This document shows positions 18,563-28,130 of a DNA stretch of 64,000 nucleotides, in pieces (the stretch's first letter is position 1; every line of letters begins with the position of its first letter). The position numbers and the translations under genes were made by a program. Below the pieces are notes generated by a model. That model saw only the letters and a program-made list of their open reading frames with translations. It was not told where the DNA came from and searched no databases. Source of the stretch: Cognatiluteimonas telluris (lineage in GTDB: Bacteria > Pseudomonadota > Gammaproteobacteria > Xanthomonadales > Xanthomonadaceae); the NCBI RefSeq assembly GCF_011320095.1, contig NZ_JAANOY010000001.1, forward strand, positions 1 to 64,000, given 5' to 3'.

Positions 18563-19036
18563 TCACGGTGCTTTGCGTGGGGCAGGCGTCGCCGCCTGCG
18601 AGGACACCATGCGGCGCACCAGTTCCACGTATTCGTCGAACTCCAGGCGCTGGTCCCGGTTGCGATCGAAGGTGGACAAGGGCTGCGCCGAGGCGCCGGC
18701 GCGCTTGACGAGCGCCAGGCTTGCGTACTCGCCGGCATCGATGGCGTCGTTGTGGTTGGCATCGACCGCCTGGAATTGACCATGCAGGCGGGCCTGGATT
18801 TCACCCGCCCGCCGCAATGCCTTCCAGCCCTGCTGGAATTCGGCAAGCGACAGCACGTGGTTGTGGTCGTTGTCCCACCTGCCGAAGACAACCCCCGCTT
18901 CACTGCTGGCCGCTCCGCCCTGCGGCGCTTTCGCCGTCGCGGCGGCGGGCGCTGGAGCCTGGGCGAAAGCGGGAGCGCAAAGCAGCACGCACAGCGCGCC
19001 GGAAGCAACCATTGCAGGTGCGCCCATCCGGATCAT
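18563..19036 (-). CDS. Exported EF-hand calcium-binding protein
   Basis: A 157-residue protein with a signal peptide (ASGALCVLLCAPAFA) and three EF-hand loops, each starting with Asp and ending with an acidic residue at position 12: DNDHNHVLSLAE (55-66), DANHNDAIDAGE (92-103) and DRNRDQRLEFDE (124-135). The third is the most canonical. It should bind calcium in the periplasm or outside the cell. Its start overlaps the stop of the TIGR03032-like gene by 4 nt (ATGA), so the two are translationally coupled. What it regulates is unknown; the neighbouring calcium-type exoproteins (M4 protease, autotransporter) are possible partners (inference). Confidence 0.85.
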   Translation of the reverse strand: MIRMGAPAMVASGALCVLLCAPAFAQAPAPAAATAKAPQGGAASSEAGVVFGRWDNDHNHVLSLAEFQQGWKALRRAGEIQARLHGQFQAVDANHNDAIDAGEYASLALVKRAGASAQPLSTFDRNRDQRLEFDEYVELVRRMVSSQAATPAPRKAP

Positions 19037-20241
19037 GGTGTCGGAACCTCGCTGGCAATATCGGATTCGAAGGTGATCAGGTCGCGTATTTCGGGCGTGC
19101 GCAGCCCGATCATCATCGGGTTGCGCACGTTGGGCAGGAAACTGATGTCGAAGATCTCGCTGATGTCGCCTTCGAACCGGATCCAGTTAAGTACATCGCC
19201 ATTGGTCAGCGACACGATCTGCACTCCGCACCACGGATCGGCGTCGCGCTTGCGAAGCTCTTCGTCCAGCGGCAGGCCTTCGAACCGCTGGTTGCGCGGC
19301 TTCGACAGGCCAACGGCAGCAACGTTGCCGATGATCGAAAGCCCGCGCAGGAACCCCGGGCAGAATGCCAGCGGCACGAACTTCTTCTTCTCGAAATCCA
19401 CCCAGCCAAGGTGGCCGCTACCGGCCTCGAGGACCCACAGCCGGCCGTTCGCCCAACGCGGCGAGTGCGGCATCGAGAGGCCTTCGCAGACGATCTCGTC
19501 CGTCTCGATGTCGATCACCACGCCGCCATCGTGCCTGCGGTCGCGCCAGCCATCGACCGCGTCGCTCCGGCAAACGGCCGTCACGTATTTCGGGCGGCCA
19601 TCGACCATCGCCAGGCCATTGAGGTGGCAGCGATCCTCCGGCGCGAGCTTGCTGATGAACTTCGGCTTCCAGATCGCCTTGAAGCTGTGCGTCTGGCTCA
19701 ACTCGGCCAGGCACGAATACTTGGTGTTGACGAAGACCACCTTGCCGTCGCTTCGGATCCCCAGCTCGTGGATGTCGAGGTCGCCGATGGTCTGTGCATT
19801 GCGCGGCACATAGCATTTGTCGAACTGGCCGTGGATCACCTCGTTCGAACGCAGGACGTTCTCGAAACGCCACAGCTGGTACAGCCCACCAAGGTAGATG
19901 CGCTGGGCGTTGCCGACGATGCCCATCGCGCGCTCGAAGATCCGCTCGAAGAACGATACCCGTCCCTGCTTGTCGCTACCGACCAGGTACACGCGCCCGG
20001 TCTGGTAGGAGGAGATCGCGAGCGAGATGCGATTGCTGGCCAGCCACCCGGCCAGGCCACGCGAGCAGGTCTTTTCCACCTTCAGCTGGGTAAGGTTCTT
20101 CGGTGCCGCCGGGCCCGCGGCCGGAGCCTGCGGACCGGGTGCCGCCTGCCCGGCGGAAACCGCGTCCAACCCGGTTTCCAACTGCGCCTTGTCGCCGACC
20201 TCATCGATGGAACCGGCTTCGGGATTTTTCTCAACTGACAC
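19033..20241 (-). CDS. TIGR03032 / DUF4915-like protein
   Basis: A 402-residue protein that I recognise as the uncharacterised TIGR03032 family by its run of conserved motifs: WLASNRISLAISSYQ, DIHELGIRSDG, VFVNTKYSCLA, CHLNGLAMVDG, GLSMPHSPRW and GFLRGLSIIGN. The repeated strand pattern suggests a beta-propeller. The N-terminal 50 residues are a Pro/Ala-rich extension with no signal peptide. The longest ORF starts at TTG (20253), but GGAG there lies 6 nt before a GTG at 20241, which is the better start. It is coupled to the exported EF-hand gene and lies 129 bp downstream of the autotransporter gene on the same strand. The function of the family is unknown. Confidence 0.75.
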   Translation of the reverse strand: MSVEKNPEAGSIDEVGDKAQLETGLDAVSAGQAAPGPQAPAAGPAAPKNLTQLKVEKTCSRGLAGWLASNRISLAISSYQTGRVYLVGSDKQGRVSFFERIFERAMGIVGNAQRIYLGGLYQLWRFENVLRSNEVIHGQFDKCYVPRNAQTIGDLDIHELGIRSDGKVVFVNTKYSCLAELSQTHSFKAIWKPKFISKLAPEDRCHLNGLAMVDGRPKYVTAVCRSDAVDGWRDRRHDGGVVIDIETDEIVCEGLSMPHSPRWANGRLWVLEAGSGHLGWVDFEKKKFVPLAFCPGFLRGLSIIGNVAAVGLSKPRNQRFEGLPLDEELRKRDADPWCGVQIVSLTNGDVLNWIRFEGDISEIFDISFLPNVRNPMMIGLRTPEIRDLITFESDIASEVPTP

Positions 20242-20307
20242 GACTGGCTCCAACCGCCCGGGCGATGCAGCCCAAGCCTACCTGCAAACGCACGATGGCA
20301 CATCGGA

Positions 20308-20334
20308 CTTCCAGCGGCGGTTTGCCGCTGGAAG
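20308..20334 (-). terminator. Hairpin downstream of the autotransporter gene
   Basis: A perfect 11-bp inverted repeat (cttccagcggc / gccgctggaag) with a 5-nt loop lies 37 bp beyond the autotransporter stop codon and 66 bp before the start of the TIGR03032-like gene. There is no T-run, so it may act as a processing or attenuation hairpin rather than a full terminator. Confidence 0.5.
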
Positions 20335-20370
20335 ATGTCATGCCTGCATGTCCCGTCGACCTGCGACGGG

Positions 20371-23300
20371 TTACCAGCTGTAGCGCATGACCAGCTGGCC
20401 GCCGACGACGCCCTGGAGGGCACCGCCGTCGGTCCAGTTCGCGCCGCCGGTGACGGAGAACCCGCCCTGCTGCGCGCCCAGGCCCAATTCCACCATCGCA
20501 CTGGTGCCCTTGGTGCTGGTGAAGCCACTGAACGGGCCTACCGTGTAGTTGCTCTCGCCGTCGAACTCGCGGACGGCATTCACGGAACCGTATGGAGTCA
20601 ACGACCAGCTTCCCGCCTGCATCGCCTTGCTGAACTGGACGCCGAGGCGGCCGCGGGTTGAAGCTCCGCCGTTGGGCTGGAAGCTGATTCCCGCACCCTG
20701 GATCGCGCTGAAATCGCCGACGCGGCTGCGGGTGTACTGGACCTCAGGCGTGATCGCGATCCCGCCGGCATTCCAGGCCGTGTAGCCCGCCTCCAGGTTG
20801 AAGGAGCCGCCATTGCCCTTGGTGTCCTGCGCTCCGCCCGCCGACTGGAAGTCGGCATCGAAGTCCAGCCAGCGATAGGACGCGTCGATGTAGAAGTTCG
20901 GCGCGATCCATGTGGCGTACATGCCGAATGCGTTGCTCTCCAGATGGTCGGTACCCGCCCCCGCGCCCGTCAGGCGCTGCGTTCCCGTCGTCTTGGCCGT
21001 CAGCAGGCCGATGTTGAGGTCGCTGAAGATGTTCACGTTCAAGCCGAACTCAGTTCCGTCGTTGCTCTGGTCGTAACCGAACGAGCCATTCGAGCCGAAA
21101 TTGGACGACTGGTGCGCCAGCTTGACCGAACCGCTGTCGCCGAACGCACGCACCCACGGGCTCAGCCCGATCTGGTCGTCGCGTCTGGCTGGCATCACGC
21201 CCATCCGCTGGCGCCAAGTCCCGGTCTGGCTGGTGATCAGGCCGTGCGCCACCGCGGCCACCGAGGCACCCAGTGAACCAGAGTCGTTCAGGCCATTGAC
21301 GTCCAGGCCCACCGAGAAGATGTCGGCATCGGCATTGCTCGGATCGATCTGGCTGATGACGTTGACCGTGAGGTCCAGGAAGCTGCTGTCGTCATAACCG
21401 ACGACATGCCCCCCGACGAAGGACGCTTCGCTGGAATCGCCCGAGATCTGCGCGAACTGGATCGGATCGACGTGCGCGGAAAGCGGCACGCCGTTCAGAC
21501 CGACATCGACCGACTGCGACCCGACCACGCTGCCATTGACGATCAACTGGTCGGCCGATCCGGTCACGGGATTGATGTCGACCGCGACCGAACCCGTGCC
21601 GCCAAGATTGCCATTGATGGTCAGTGCGTCGTCGGTCGCCGCATCGACCATGTCGAGCACGCCGTTGTTGGCAAGCGGCAGCGCGTTGGGTCCCGCCACC
21701 AGTGCGACCGCGTAGCCCATGTCGATCACGCCCGCGCCCTTGACGAGGATGCGGCCGTCGTTGACGAAGCTGTTGCCCGCACCGCCACTGGCGTCGAGGT
21801 CGATCGCGCCATGCGCGAGCACGATGGTGCCACCCGACGCATTGACGAACGCGTCGTCGCCGGCGCCAGTGTGGAGCTCGCTGGTATTGGAGAGCAGGAT
21901 CGTGCCACCCGTGCCGTTGGTGATGGCATCTTCGCCGGCGCCGAAGTCGGTCGTGCGATTGATGACATGCCAGACGCCGCCATCGCCATTGAACATGGCG
22001 TCGTCGCCGCCGGCCGTGATGATCGCCCCGAAGACGTCTCCGTAGTTGGCGACCTGCTGCACGCCATCGCCACCGCTGATCGCCACCTTGCCCTGGAGCG
22101 TGGAGAAGCTGCGCAGCAGGCCACTGTTGACCACCGTGGCCACGCCCGTGGCCGAATCGGCCCGGATGGCGACCGCATAGTCGCTATCGGTGGAGTTGAC
22201 CTGGCCGGAGTTCTCGACCAGGACGTCGCCATAAGCCTGTGCGCTGACGCCGATCGCGATGGCGCCGTCGACCGATTCGGCAGTGATCAATCCGCCGTTG
22301 TGGACCTGGGCCGCACCGTCGCTCTCCACTGCGACGCCGGTCGCCGTGGCGCCCACGTACGCGGTGGAGGCATCGATGTTGCCGATGTTGACGACCGAGG
22401 CAATGCCGCCGGTGGCCTCCGCCTTGGCGCCCGTGGCCTTGCCGTCCGAACTGTAGGCATGAATCGTGCCGCTGTTGCTGATCGTGGCGTCGCCTGCGTA
22501 AGTGATGGCCAACGCACCGAAACCGGAGCCGTAAGCCTGCGCCTGTACGCCGCCGGCGTTGTCGATCACCACGTTGCCGGCGATTGAAATCCCCAGCACG
22601 CCAGCCGCGAAATCATAGGCCGACACGGCCTCGATATCGCCGGATCCCAGGTTGCTGATCCCCACGTCGCCCTGGCCGGACGTTGCCGAGATGCCGTAGG
22701 CATACTTTGCTTCGACCGAGATCGAGCCGCTGTTGGTCACCATCGCACCGGTGTTGCCGCTCACCTGGATGCCCGTGGCCAGATACATGGGCGCCGTCGC
22801 GACGATCGATCCGGTGTTGCCTGCGAAGGCCGCTCCGTTGGCCGAAGCGGACACGATGCCGATCGCGCTGTAGTAACGCATGGCCGTGGATGATGCGTCG
22901 ATGTGGCTGGAGTTGGTGACGTTGGCATCGCCGTTGAAGGCAAGCGCCATCGCACCGTAGCTGTTTCCCGCCGAAACCGTGGTTATCGATCCGGCATTGC
23001 TGATGTTCGCGTAGCCGTCCGACGCAGCGACGATGCCGATCGCGTTGTAGCCGTACATGTTGCCCTGCTGGGCATAGATGCTGCCGCTGTTGGCGACCGA
23101 AGCCGAACCGCCTTCGCCCCTGGACGACACGTCGATGCCGGTGGCGCCGTAGTAGGCGATCGCGGCGATGTCGCCGCTGTTGGTCACGGCGACGTTGGCG
23201 CCATCGTGTTCGCTTGCGGCACGGATGCCGGTTGCGAGCAGGATGTAGCTGTTGTCCGCACCGCCCGCCGAAATGCCGGCGGTATTGCTGACCGAGACCG

Positions 23301-26300
23301 ATCCGTCGCCGCTGGCGTAGATGCCGGTGGCATAGGTGCCGACGACATTGATGGTGCCGCCATTGGCGACCGTTGTTCCGCCTGCACCGCCGGTGGCGAA
23401 AATGCCGTAGCCGGTGCTGCCATAGTAGGCAACCACATCGATCGAACCGGTGTTGGTGACGCTGGCGCGGTCCGATCCCTGCGCCTCGATGCCCGCCGCC
23501 CAATGGTAACCATTGGCATAGATGCTGCCGGCGTTGGCTACATGGACCGAACTGCCCGATGCGAAGATGCCGTCGGCCGGCGCGTAATACGAATAGACGC
23601 TGATGTCCCCGTCGACCGTGTTGTCGATTCCGACGTCGCCCGCGGACGCGTAGCCGTACATGCCGATCGAGTGGCCACCGTAGGAATACGTCTCGATCGA
23701 GCCGCTATTGGTCATCGAGACCGAACCGCCCCCCGAATAACCCTGCATGCCGATCGCATCGCCGCCGTAGGCACCTGCGTAGATCGATCCGCTGTTGACG
23801 GCCGTCGCATCGCCATCACCCGAGGACGCCACCAGGCCAAGGGCCCTGTAGTAGCCGCCCGAGTACACATTGATGTCGCTACTGTTGGAAACGCTGACGT
23901 TGCCGCTTGCCGAATAGCCGGCCATGCCCACGGCGACGCCATAGTCCGCGGTGACGTCGATCGAACCGGTGTTGCTCAGGCTAAGGGCGCCGTCCTCGGT
24001 GACCAGCGCGATGCCAACGGCGGTACCGTACTTGGATCGGGCGTCCACGGAGTAGCTGCTGGTCATCGTCGCCGAACCGGCGCCATCGGCACCGACGAAC
24101 GCGCCGATCGCACCATATTGGCCATAAGCCTGGATTTCGCCCGCATTGTCGACATCGACCGAGCCGCCGGACGTAAAGGCGTACAACCCCATGGCATAGC
24201 CACTGGGTGCCACTGCTCCAATCAGGCCTTCGCTGCCGTTGGTGATCGAAATATCGCCGCCAGACGTCGCGGAGATGCCATAGGCGTGTCCGTACTGGCC
24301 GTACTTGTTGACGCCAGCGCTCAGCCCCTCGTTGGAAATGGTGAGCGAATCGCCACCGTAGGCCTGGATGCCGACGGCCTTGGAGCCGAAGCTCGTCCCG
24401 CCAATGGCGACCCCGTAATTGGTCACGGTGGTCGTTGCACCCGTCGCGAGGATGCCGATGCCATCGCCGTATTGCGACAGCCCCGCGGAGTATTTCCCGT
24501 TGACTACCGAAACATCACCCGAAGCGGCCCGCGCGAACATCCCGATGCCGGGGCCGACGTAGCCATAGCCGTAAGCGGTGCCGGTATTGAGAGAGTAAAC
24601 GTCGCCGTTACTGCTGCTGGCGAATGTTCCAACCCCCTCGGCGAATCCATAGCCCTTGCTCGAGCCGGCGTTGTTGATGGAAACGTCGCCATAGGTCGAG
24701 ATGCCGATCACCCCGATGCCGTAATAGCCATTGGCGACGATTTCGCCCGTCTGGGCGTTGGTGATCTGGGCCAGCCCGTTCCCCGATTCCGCGAACGCAC
24801 CGTAGGCGAATGCGGCTCTTGCATACACGCTGCCGCTATTGGTGAGCGTCGCCCCGGCGACGCCGTTTGCAACGAGCGCCTGGCCGAAATAATTCCCGTA
24901 CACGCTCACGCCGCCGCTGTTGTCGAGCACGGCGGTGCCATTGGACGATGAAGCCACGGCTCCAAAGGCGTTGTAGCCGAGTGCCTCGATACCGCCGCTG
25001 TTGCTGACGCTGGCTTCGCCATTGAAGGCAAGCGCCTGCACGCCATACGCCGTTCCACTCGTGGCAGCGTAGATGCTGCCGGAATTGCCGATGCTGGCGT
25101 CGTCGTAGCCCGAAGCGAGGATGCCGGTTGCGCCATAACCGTACGGGGTATACGCAACCGCCGTCACCCCGCCGGAATTGCTGACGCTGGCGGAGCTCGC
25201 GTCCCCGATTGCTGAGACGCTGATCCCGAACGAACCGTAGTTGCTGATGGCCGTGATGCCACCATCGTTGACGACGGTGATGTCTGCCGCGCCATAGTTG
25301 GTGGCGGCGTAGATCCCGGTCGCCAAACCGGCCGAGCCATTACCAGCGCTGATGCCGCCGGTGTTGGTGATATCGGTTTCGCCATCGGCCATCACCTGGA
25401 TGCCGGTGGAGTAATAGCCGGTCGCGGTGATGCCGCCCGCATTGGTGACGGCAACGCCGCCTTGGCCACCCGTCGCGTAAATGCCGAACGCCTGGCCGTA
25501 ATACCCCGTGGCCGCTACCGAGATTCCACCGTTGTTGACGACGGTGGTGAGGTCGGTGGACTGGGCCTCGATGCCCGCCGCCCAGGTGCCCCCCGTGGCG
25601 GTGATGCCAGCAGTATTTGCCACTCCCACATCCAGGCCGCTGGCGAAGATCCCGTCCGCGATGCCATCGCTGGACGTTGCCGTCACGGAGCCGCCGTTGC
25701 TGATGAAGACTGTGCCTGCGGCTGCGTAGCCGTACATGCCGGTTGCGGTGCCGTATTGGGCACTGGCAGCGATACCGCCACTGTTGTCGAGGTTGACATT
25801 ACCAGTGGTGGAATAGCCAAGCACGCCGATCGCAGTGCCATAACCCGCGGCGGAGACGTCGATGCCCCCCGCATTGTTCGCCACCGCCGAAGCATAGGCG
25901 TCCGCCTCGATGCCGATCGCAAGGCCGGAATAGCCAGTCGCATCGACCGTGATGGCGCTGGTGTTCTGGGCGTAGGCGTCCCCGTAGGCCGAAATCGCGA
26001 TGGCGCCAACCGCGGTGCCGTACTCGCCGCTCGCCGAGGCGTCGATGACGGCGGTGTTGACGGCCGCCGCCTGCCCGTAAGCCGTCGCTTCGATGCCGAC
26101 CGCCAAGCCGTACGTACCGCTGGCGCCCGCGTTGATCGACCCGTTGTTCGTAACGGTCGCGTCGCCGTTGGTCGAGGCGCCGTAAAGCCCGGTGGCCGTG
26201 CCATACGTTCCGGTGGCCTGCGCGTTGATCGCACCATTGTTGGCAATGGACACGTCGCCGCCGCCCAAGGCGTAGATGCCCCAGGACTGGCCATTGTCAC

Positions 26301-26973
26301 CGGTCGCCGTCGACGTGATCGTGTGGTCGTTGCGGACGTCATTGATATAGCCGGCCGACTCGACCTCGATCCCTGCCGCCCACGTGTAACCGGTCGCGTT
26401 GATGTCGCCCGTGGTGTAGCCGGTCCAGACATTACCGGCGGTGAAAAACGCGCCATCGGCCAATCCATCGGTCGAGGTGACCGTGTTCGCGCCCACCCAA
26501 AAACCGTAGGTCACGCCCGGGTAGCTGCCATACCAGCCGATGGCGTCATCGGAGCCGGAGACACCGCCGGGGCCCGGCGTGGCCGCGACCACGGTGGTCA
26601 GGTCGGCGACATCACCCGCGGAGGCCGAGACCGGCATCGACCCGGCGTGGAGCATGATCGCGTTCGGCGCTGCAACCCGCGACCAGCCCTCGCTCGCGCT
26701 GGATGCGTAGACGCTGGTCGGGGCGAAGTCGTCATGGACGGTCGTGAGATCGACGACCGGCTGCAATGCATCGCGCCTGGCGAGGTCGTAATGGATGGCC
26801 GTGGTTGCGGGGATCGCAAGATTGGCTGCAAGCACGCCGCCGCTGGCGGTCAGGGCCAGCGTGGTGGCCGAGATGGCCAGGGCGCTGCGGATGGCACGGG
26901 TGACAGGTGCAACCTTGATGACGCGCGCATGCCGACGCTTGGCCAAACCAGCCCGGTTCTTCGAGTCGCTCAT
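20371..26973 (-). CDS. Giant type Va autotransporter with beta-helical repeat passenger
   Basis: A 2200-residue outer-membrane/surface protein. It begins with a long basic N-region (KNRAGLAKRRHARVIKV) and a hydrophobic signal core (ALAISATTLALTASGGVLAA), reminiscent of extended autotransporter signals. The passenger (about 75-1900) is a long series of short Gly/Ser/Asn-rich repeats of the form SNSGSIxAxxxxGxAxGI, typical of pectin-lyase-like beta-helices. The last 280 or so residues form the autotransporter beta-barrel (from about SPWVRAFGD), ending MRYSW with an aromatic terminal residue. The start at 26973 is preceded by GGGGATCC. The passenger has few charged residues, no Cys in the repeats and no visible protease triad, so it is more likely an adhesin or surface-layer-type protein (inference). 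Large internal duplications are described in the findings. Confidence 0.92.
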   Translation of the reverse strand: MSDSKNRAGLAKRRHARVIKVAPVTRAIRSALAISATTLALTASGGVLAANLAIPATTAIHYDLARRDALQPVVDLTTVHDDFAPTSVYASSASEGWSRVAAPNAIMLHAGSMPVSASAGDVADLTTVVAATPGPGGVSGSDDAIGWYGSYPGVTYGFWVGANTVTSTDGLADGAFFTAGNVWTGYTTGDINATGYTWAAGIEVESAGYINDVRNDHTITSTATGDNGQSWGIYALGGGDVSIANNGAINAQATGTYGTATGLYGASTNGDATVTNNGSINAGASGTYGLAVGIEATAYGQAAAVNTAVIDASASGEYGTAVGAIAISAYGDAYAQNTSAITVDATGYSGLAIGIEADAYASAVANNAGGIDVSAAGYGTAIGVLGYSTTGNVNLDNSGGIAASAQYGTATGMYGYAAAGTVFISNGGSVTATSSDGIADGIFASGLDVGVANTAGITATGGTWAAGIEAQSTDLTTVVNNGGISVAATGYYGQAFGIYATGGQGGVAVTNAGGITATGYYSTGIQVMADGETDITNTGGISAGNGSAGLATGIYAATNYGAADITVVNDGGITAISNYGSFGISVSAIGDASSASVSNSGGVTAVAYTPYGYGATGILASGYDDASIGNSGSIYAATSGTAYGVQALAFNGEASVSNSGGIEALGYNAFGAVASSSNGTAVLDNSGGVSVYGNYFGQALVANGVAGATLTNSGSVYARAAFAYGAFAESGNGLAQITNAQTGEIVANGYYGIGVIGISTYGDVSINNAGSSKGYGFAEGVGTFASSSNGDVYSLNTGTAYGYGYVGPGIGMFARAASGDVSVVNGKYSAGLSQYGDGIGILATGATTTVTNYGVAIGGTSFGSKAVGIQAYGGDSLTISNEGLSAGVNKYGQYGHAYGISATSGGDISITNGSEGLIGAVAPSGYAMGLYAFTSGGSVDVDNAGEIQAYGQYGAIGAFVGADGAGSATMTSSYSVDARSKYGTAVGIALVTEDGALSLSNTGSIDVTADYGVAVGMAGYSASGNVSVSNSSDINVYSGGYYRALGLVASSGDGDATAVNSGSIYAGAYGGDAIGMQGYSGGGSVSMTNSGSIETYSYGGHSIGMYGYASAGDVGIDNTVDGDISVYSYYAPADGIFASGSSVHVANAGSIYANGYHWAAGIEAQGSDRASVTNTGSIDVVAYYGSTGYGIFATGGAGGTTVANGGTINVVGTYATGIYASGDGSVSVSNTAGISAGGADNSYILLATGIRAASEHDGANVAVTNSGDIAAIAYYGATGIDVSSRGEGGSASVANSGSIYAQQGNMYGYNAIGIVAASDGYANISNAGSITTVSAGNSYGAMALAFNGDANVTNSSHIDASSTAMRYYSAIGIVSASANGAAFAGNTGSIVATAPMYLATGIQVSGNTGAMVTNSGSISVEAKYAYGISATSGQGDVGISNLGSGDIEAVSAYDFAAGVLGISIAGNVVIDNAGGVQAQAYGSGFGALAITYAGDATISNSGTIHAYSSDGKATGAKAEATGGIASVVNIGNIDASTAYVGATATGVAVESDGAAQVHNGGLITAESVDGAIAIGVSAQAYGDVLVENSGQVNSTDSDYAVAIRADSATGVATVVNSGLLRSFSTLQGKVAISGGDGVQQVANYGDVFGAIITAGGDDAMFNGDGGVWHVINRTTDFGAGEDAITNGTGGTILLSNTSELHTGAGDDAFVNASGGTIVLAHGAIDLDASGGAGNSFVNDGRILVKGAGVIDMGYAVALVAGPNALPLANNGVLDMVDAATDDALTINGNLGGTGSVAVDINPVTGSADQLIVNGSVVGSQSVDVGLNGVPLSAHVDPIQFAQISGDSSEASFVGGHVVGYDDSSFLDLTVNVISQIDPSNADADIFSVGLDVNGLNDSGSLGASVAAVAHGLITSQTGTWRQRMGVMPARRDDQIGLSPWVRAFGDSGSVKLAHQSSNFGSNGSFGYDQSNDGTEFGLNVNIFSDLNIGLLTAKTTGTQRLTGAGAGTDHLESNAFGMYATWIAPNFYIDASYRWLDFDADFQSAGGAQDTKGNGGSFNLEAGYTAWNAGGIAITPEVQYTRSRVGDFSAIQGAGISFQPNGGASTRGRLGVQFSKAMQAGSWSLTPYGSVNAVREFDGESNYTVGPFSGFTSTKGTSAMVELGLGAQQGGFSVTGGANWTDGGALQGVVGGQLVMRYSW

Positions 26974-27073
26974 TGGATCCCCACGGAATGAAAGTACTGT
27001 CCGCGCTTCCGATGGATGCGCGGCGCCCCCTGTTACTTCAGCGTGCCGGCCACATGGGCCCGCATGCACCTGA

Positions 27074-27104
27074 AGTATAAACACGGCGTGAAGGGGGAAT
27101 GCAA
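27074..27104 (-). promoter_or_regulatory. Candidate sigma-70-like promoter of the autotransporter gene
   Basis: On the minus strand TTGCAT (27099-27104) and TATACT (27074-27079) are separated by 19 bp, about 100 bp upstream of the start codon. The -10 matches well; the spacer is longer than the 17-bp optimum, so this is only a candidate. The rest of 26974-27224 contains no gene. Confidence 0.35.
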
Positions 27105-27224
27105 TTCCTTGACGGCGATCCCGCATTGAACAGGGCGCAGTCTGGCTGAATCGTATATATGCGCTGCCGCTTGCCACGACGGCCATCGGCGATGGCCCGC
27201 GCCCGGATTGCCCGGGCGTGAAAT

Positions 27225-27301
27225 TGGTCGGGACGGCCGGATTTGAACCGACGACCCTCTGCCCCCCAGGCAGATGCGCTACCAGGCTGCGCTACGCCCC
27301 G
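27225..27301 (-). tRNA. tRNA-Pro (anticodon GGG)
   Basis: A 77-nt cloverleaf with encoded CCA. The acceptor stem is CGGGGCG/CGTCCCG, the anticodon stem TCTGC/GCAGA encloses the loop CTGGGGG (anticodon GGG), and the T-arm contains GGTTCAAATCC. It lies downstream of merR on the same strand. A small GC hairpin (gcccgg/ccgggc near 27200-27218) follows and may end the transcript. Confidence 0.96.
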
Positions 27302-27418
27302 ACATCGGGAAAGTATAGCCGGCATCGGCCGTTCGACGGGAGCCGCGCGTGATGATTTCAGGATTCGCCCACGGATCGATGCGCTCCAGCGCGCCGCCGG
27401 CCTGGAAAACCGGCTTGA

Positions 27419-27775
27419 TCAGCGCCGCAGCAACAGCAGCACTTCTTCCAGCTCCATCCGCACCTGGCGCACGATCTGCGAGCTCAGCGCGGATTCCTGC
27501 CTGGCGCCCTCGCCTTCCAGCCGCAGGCGCGCGCCGCCGATGGTGTAGCCCTGTTCGTACAGCAGGCCGCGGATCTGGCGCACCATCAGCACGTCATGGC
27601 GCTGGTAGTAGCGGCGGTTGCCACGGCGCTTGACCGGCTTGAGCGAGGGGAATTCGGTTTCCCAGTAACGCAGCACGTGCGGCTTGACGTCGCACAGCTC
27701 GCTGACCTCGCCGATGGTGAAGTAGCGCTTGGCCGGGATCGCCGGCAGTTCGCGGTTGCTGCCCGGATCAAGCAT
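27419..27775 (-). CDS. MerR-family transcriptional regulator
   Basis: A 118-residue protein with an N-terminal winged HTH of the MerR type: [28 protein letters not shown], continuing into the [13 protein letters not shown] wing and the [16 protein letters not shown] dimerisation-helix start. The C-terminal effector region is short and ends in a leucine-rich helix, with no cysteine pattern for metal binding. The ATG at 27775 has GGAGG 5 nt upstream, so it is preferred to the GTG at 27781. It overlaps the end of ihfA by 8 nt. This small MerR protein directly after ihfA is a conserved gammaproteobacterial arrangement whose target is unclear. Confidence 0.9.
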   Translation of the reverse strand: MLDPGSNRELPAIPAKRYFTIGEVSELCDVKPHVLRYWETEFPSLKPVKRRGNRRYYQRHDVLMVRQIRGLLYEQGYTIGGARLRLEGEGARQESALSSQIVRQVRMELEEVLLLLRR

Positions 27776-28085
27776 GGACACCTCCGGCCGCGCCGACGCC
27801 GGCGAAGGCTTCGACGCGTTCCTTCAGTTTCTGCCCCGGACGGAAGGTCACCACCGTGCGCGCGGAAATCGGGATCTCCTGGCCGGTCTTGGGATTGCGG
27901 CCGGGTCGCTGGTTCTTGCGGCGCAGGTCGAAGTTGCCGAACCCGGACAGCTTGACCTGGCGGCCAGCCTCCAGCGCCTCGCGCAGGGCATCGAAGAACG
28001 CATCGACGAATTCCTTCGCCTCGCGCTTGTTGAGGCCGACGTCCTCGTACAGGCGCTCAGCCATTTCCGCCTTGGTCAACGCCAC
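27768..28085 (-). CDS. ihfA: Integration host factor, alpha subunit
   Basis: A 105-residue HU/IHF-family DNA-bending protein: [27 protein letters not shown], then [11 protein letters not shown], then the beta-arm [14 protein letters not shown] with the intercalating Pro and the [16 protein letters not shown] end. The ORF could begin at an ATG (28112), but AGGGGA precedes an in-frame GTG at 28085 that gives exactly the usual N-terminus (ALTKAEM), so GTG is used. It follows pheT by 45 bp and is part of the phenylalanyl-tRNA synthetase operon, as in other gammaproteobacteria. It works as a heterodimer with IhfB, which is not in this window. Confidence 0.95.
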   Translation of the reverse strand: MALTKAEMAERLYEDVGLNKREAKEFVDAFFDALREALEAGRQVKLSGFGNFDLRRKNQRPGRNPKTGQEIPISARTVVTFRPGQKLKERVEAFAGVGAAGGVHA

Positions 28086-28130
28086 ATCGTTCCCCTGTAA
28101 ACGATCCGCCATTGGTTGCTTGGGAATCCG

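Noticed and set aside
22903-24951. A 682-residue plus-strand ORF within the autotransporter
   Set aside because: Its repeated GDRDRA-like pattern only mirrors the passenger repeats on the other strand.
17985-27301. A genomic island integrated at tRNA-Pro, carrying the autotransporter region
   Set aside because: No duplicate of the tRNA 3' end, no integrase and no mobility gene could be found in the region by eye.
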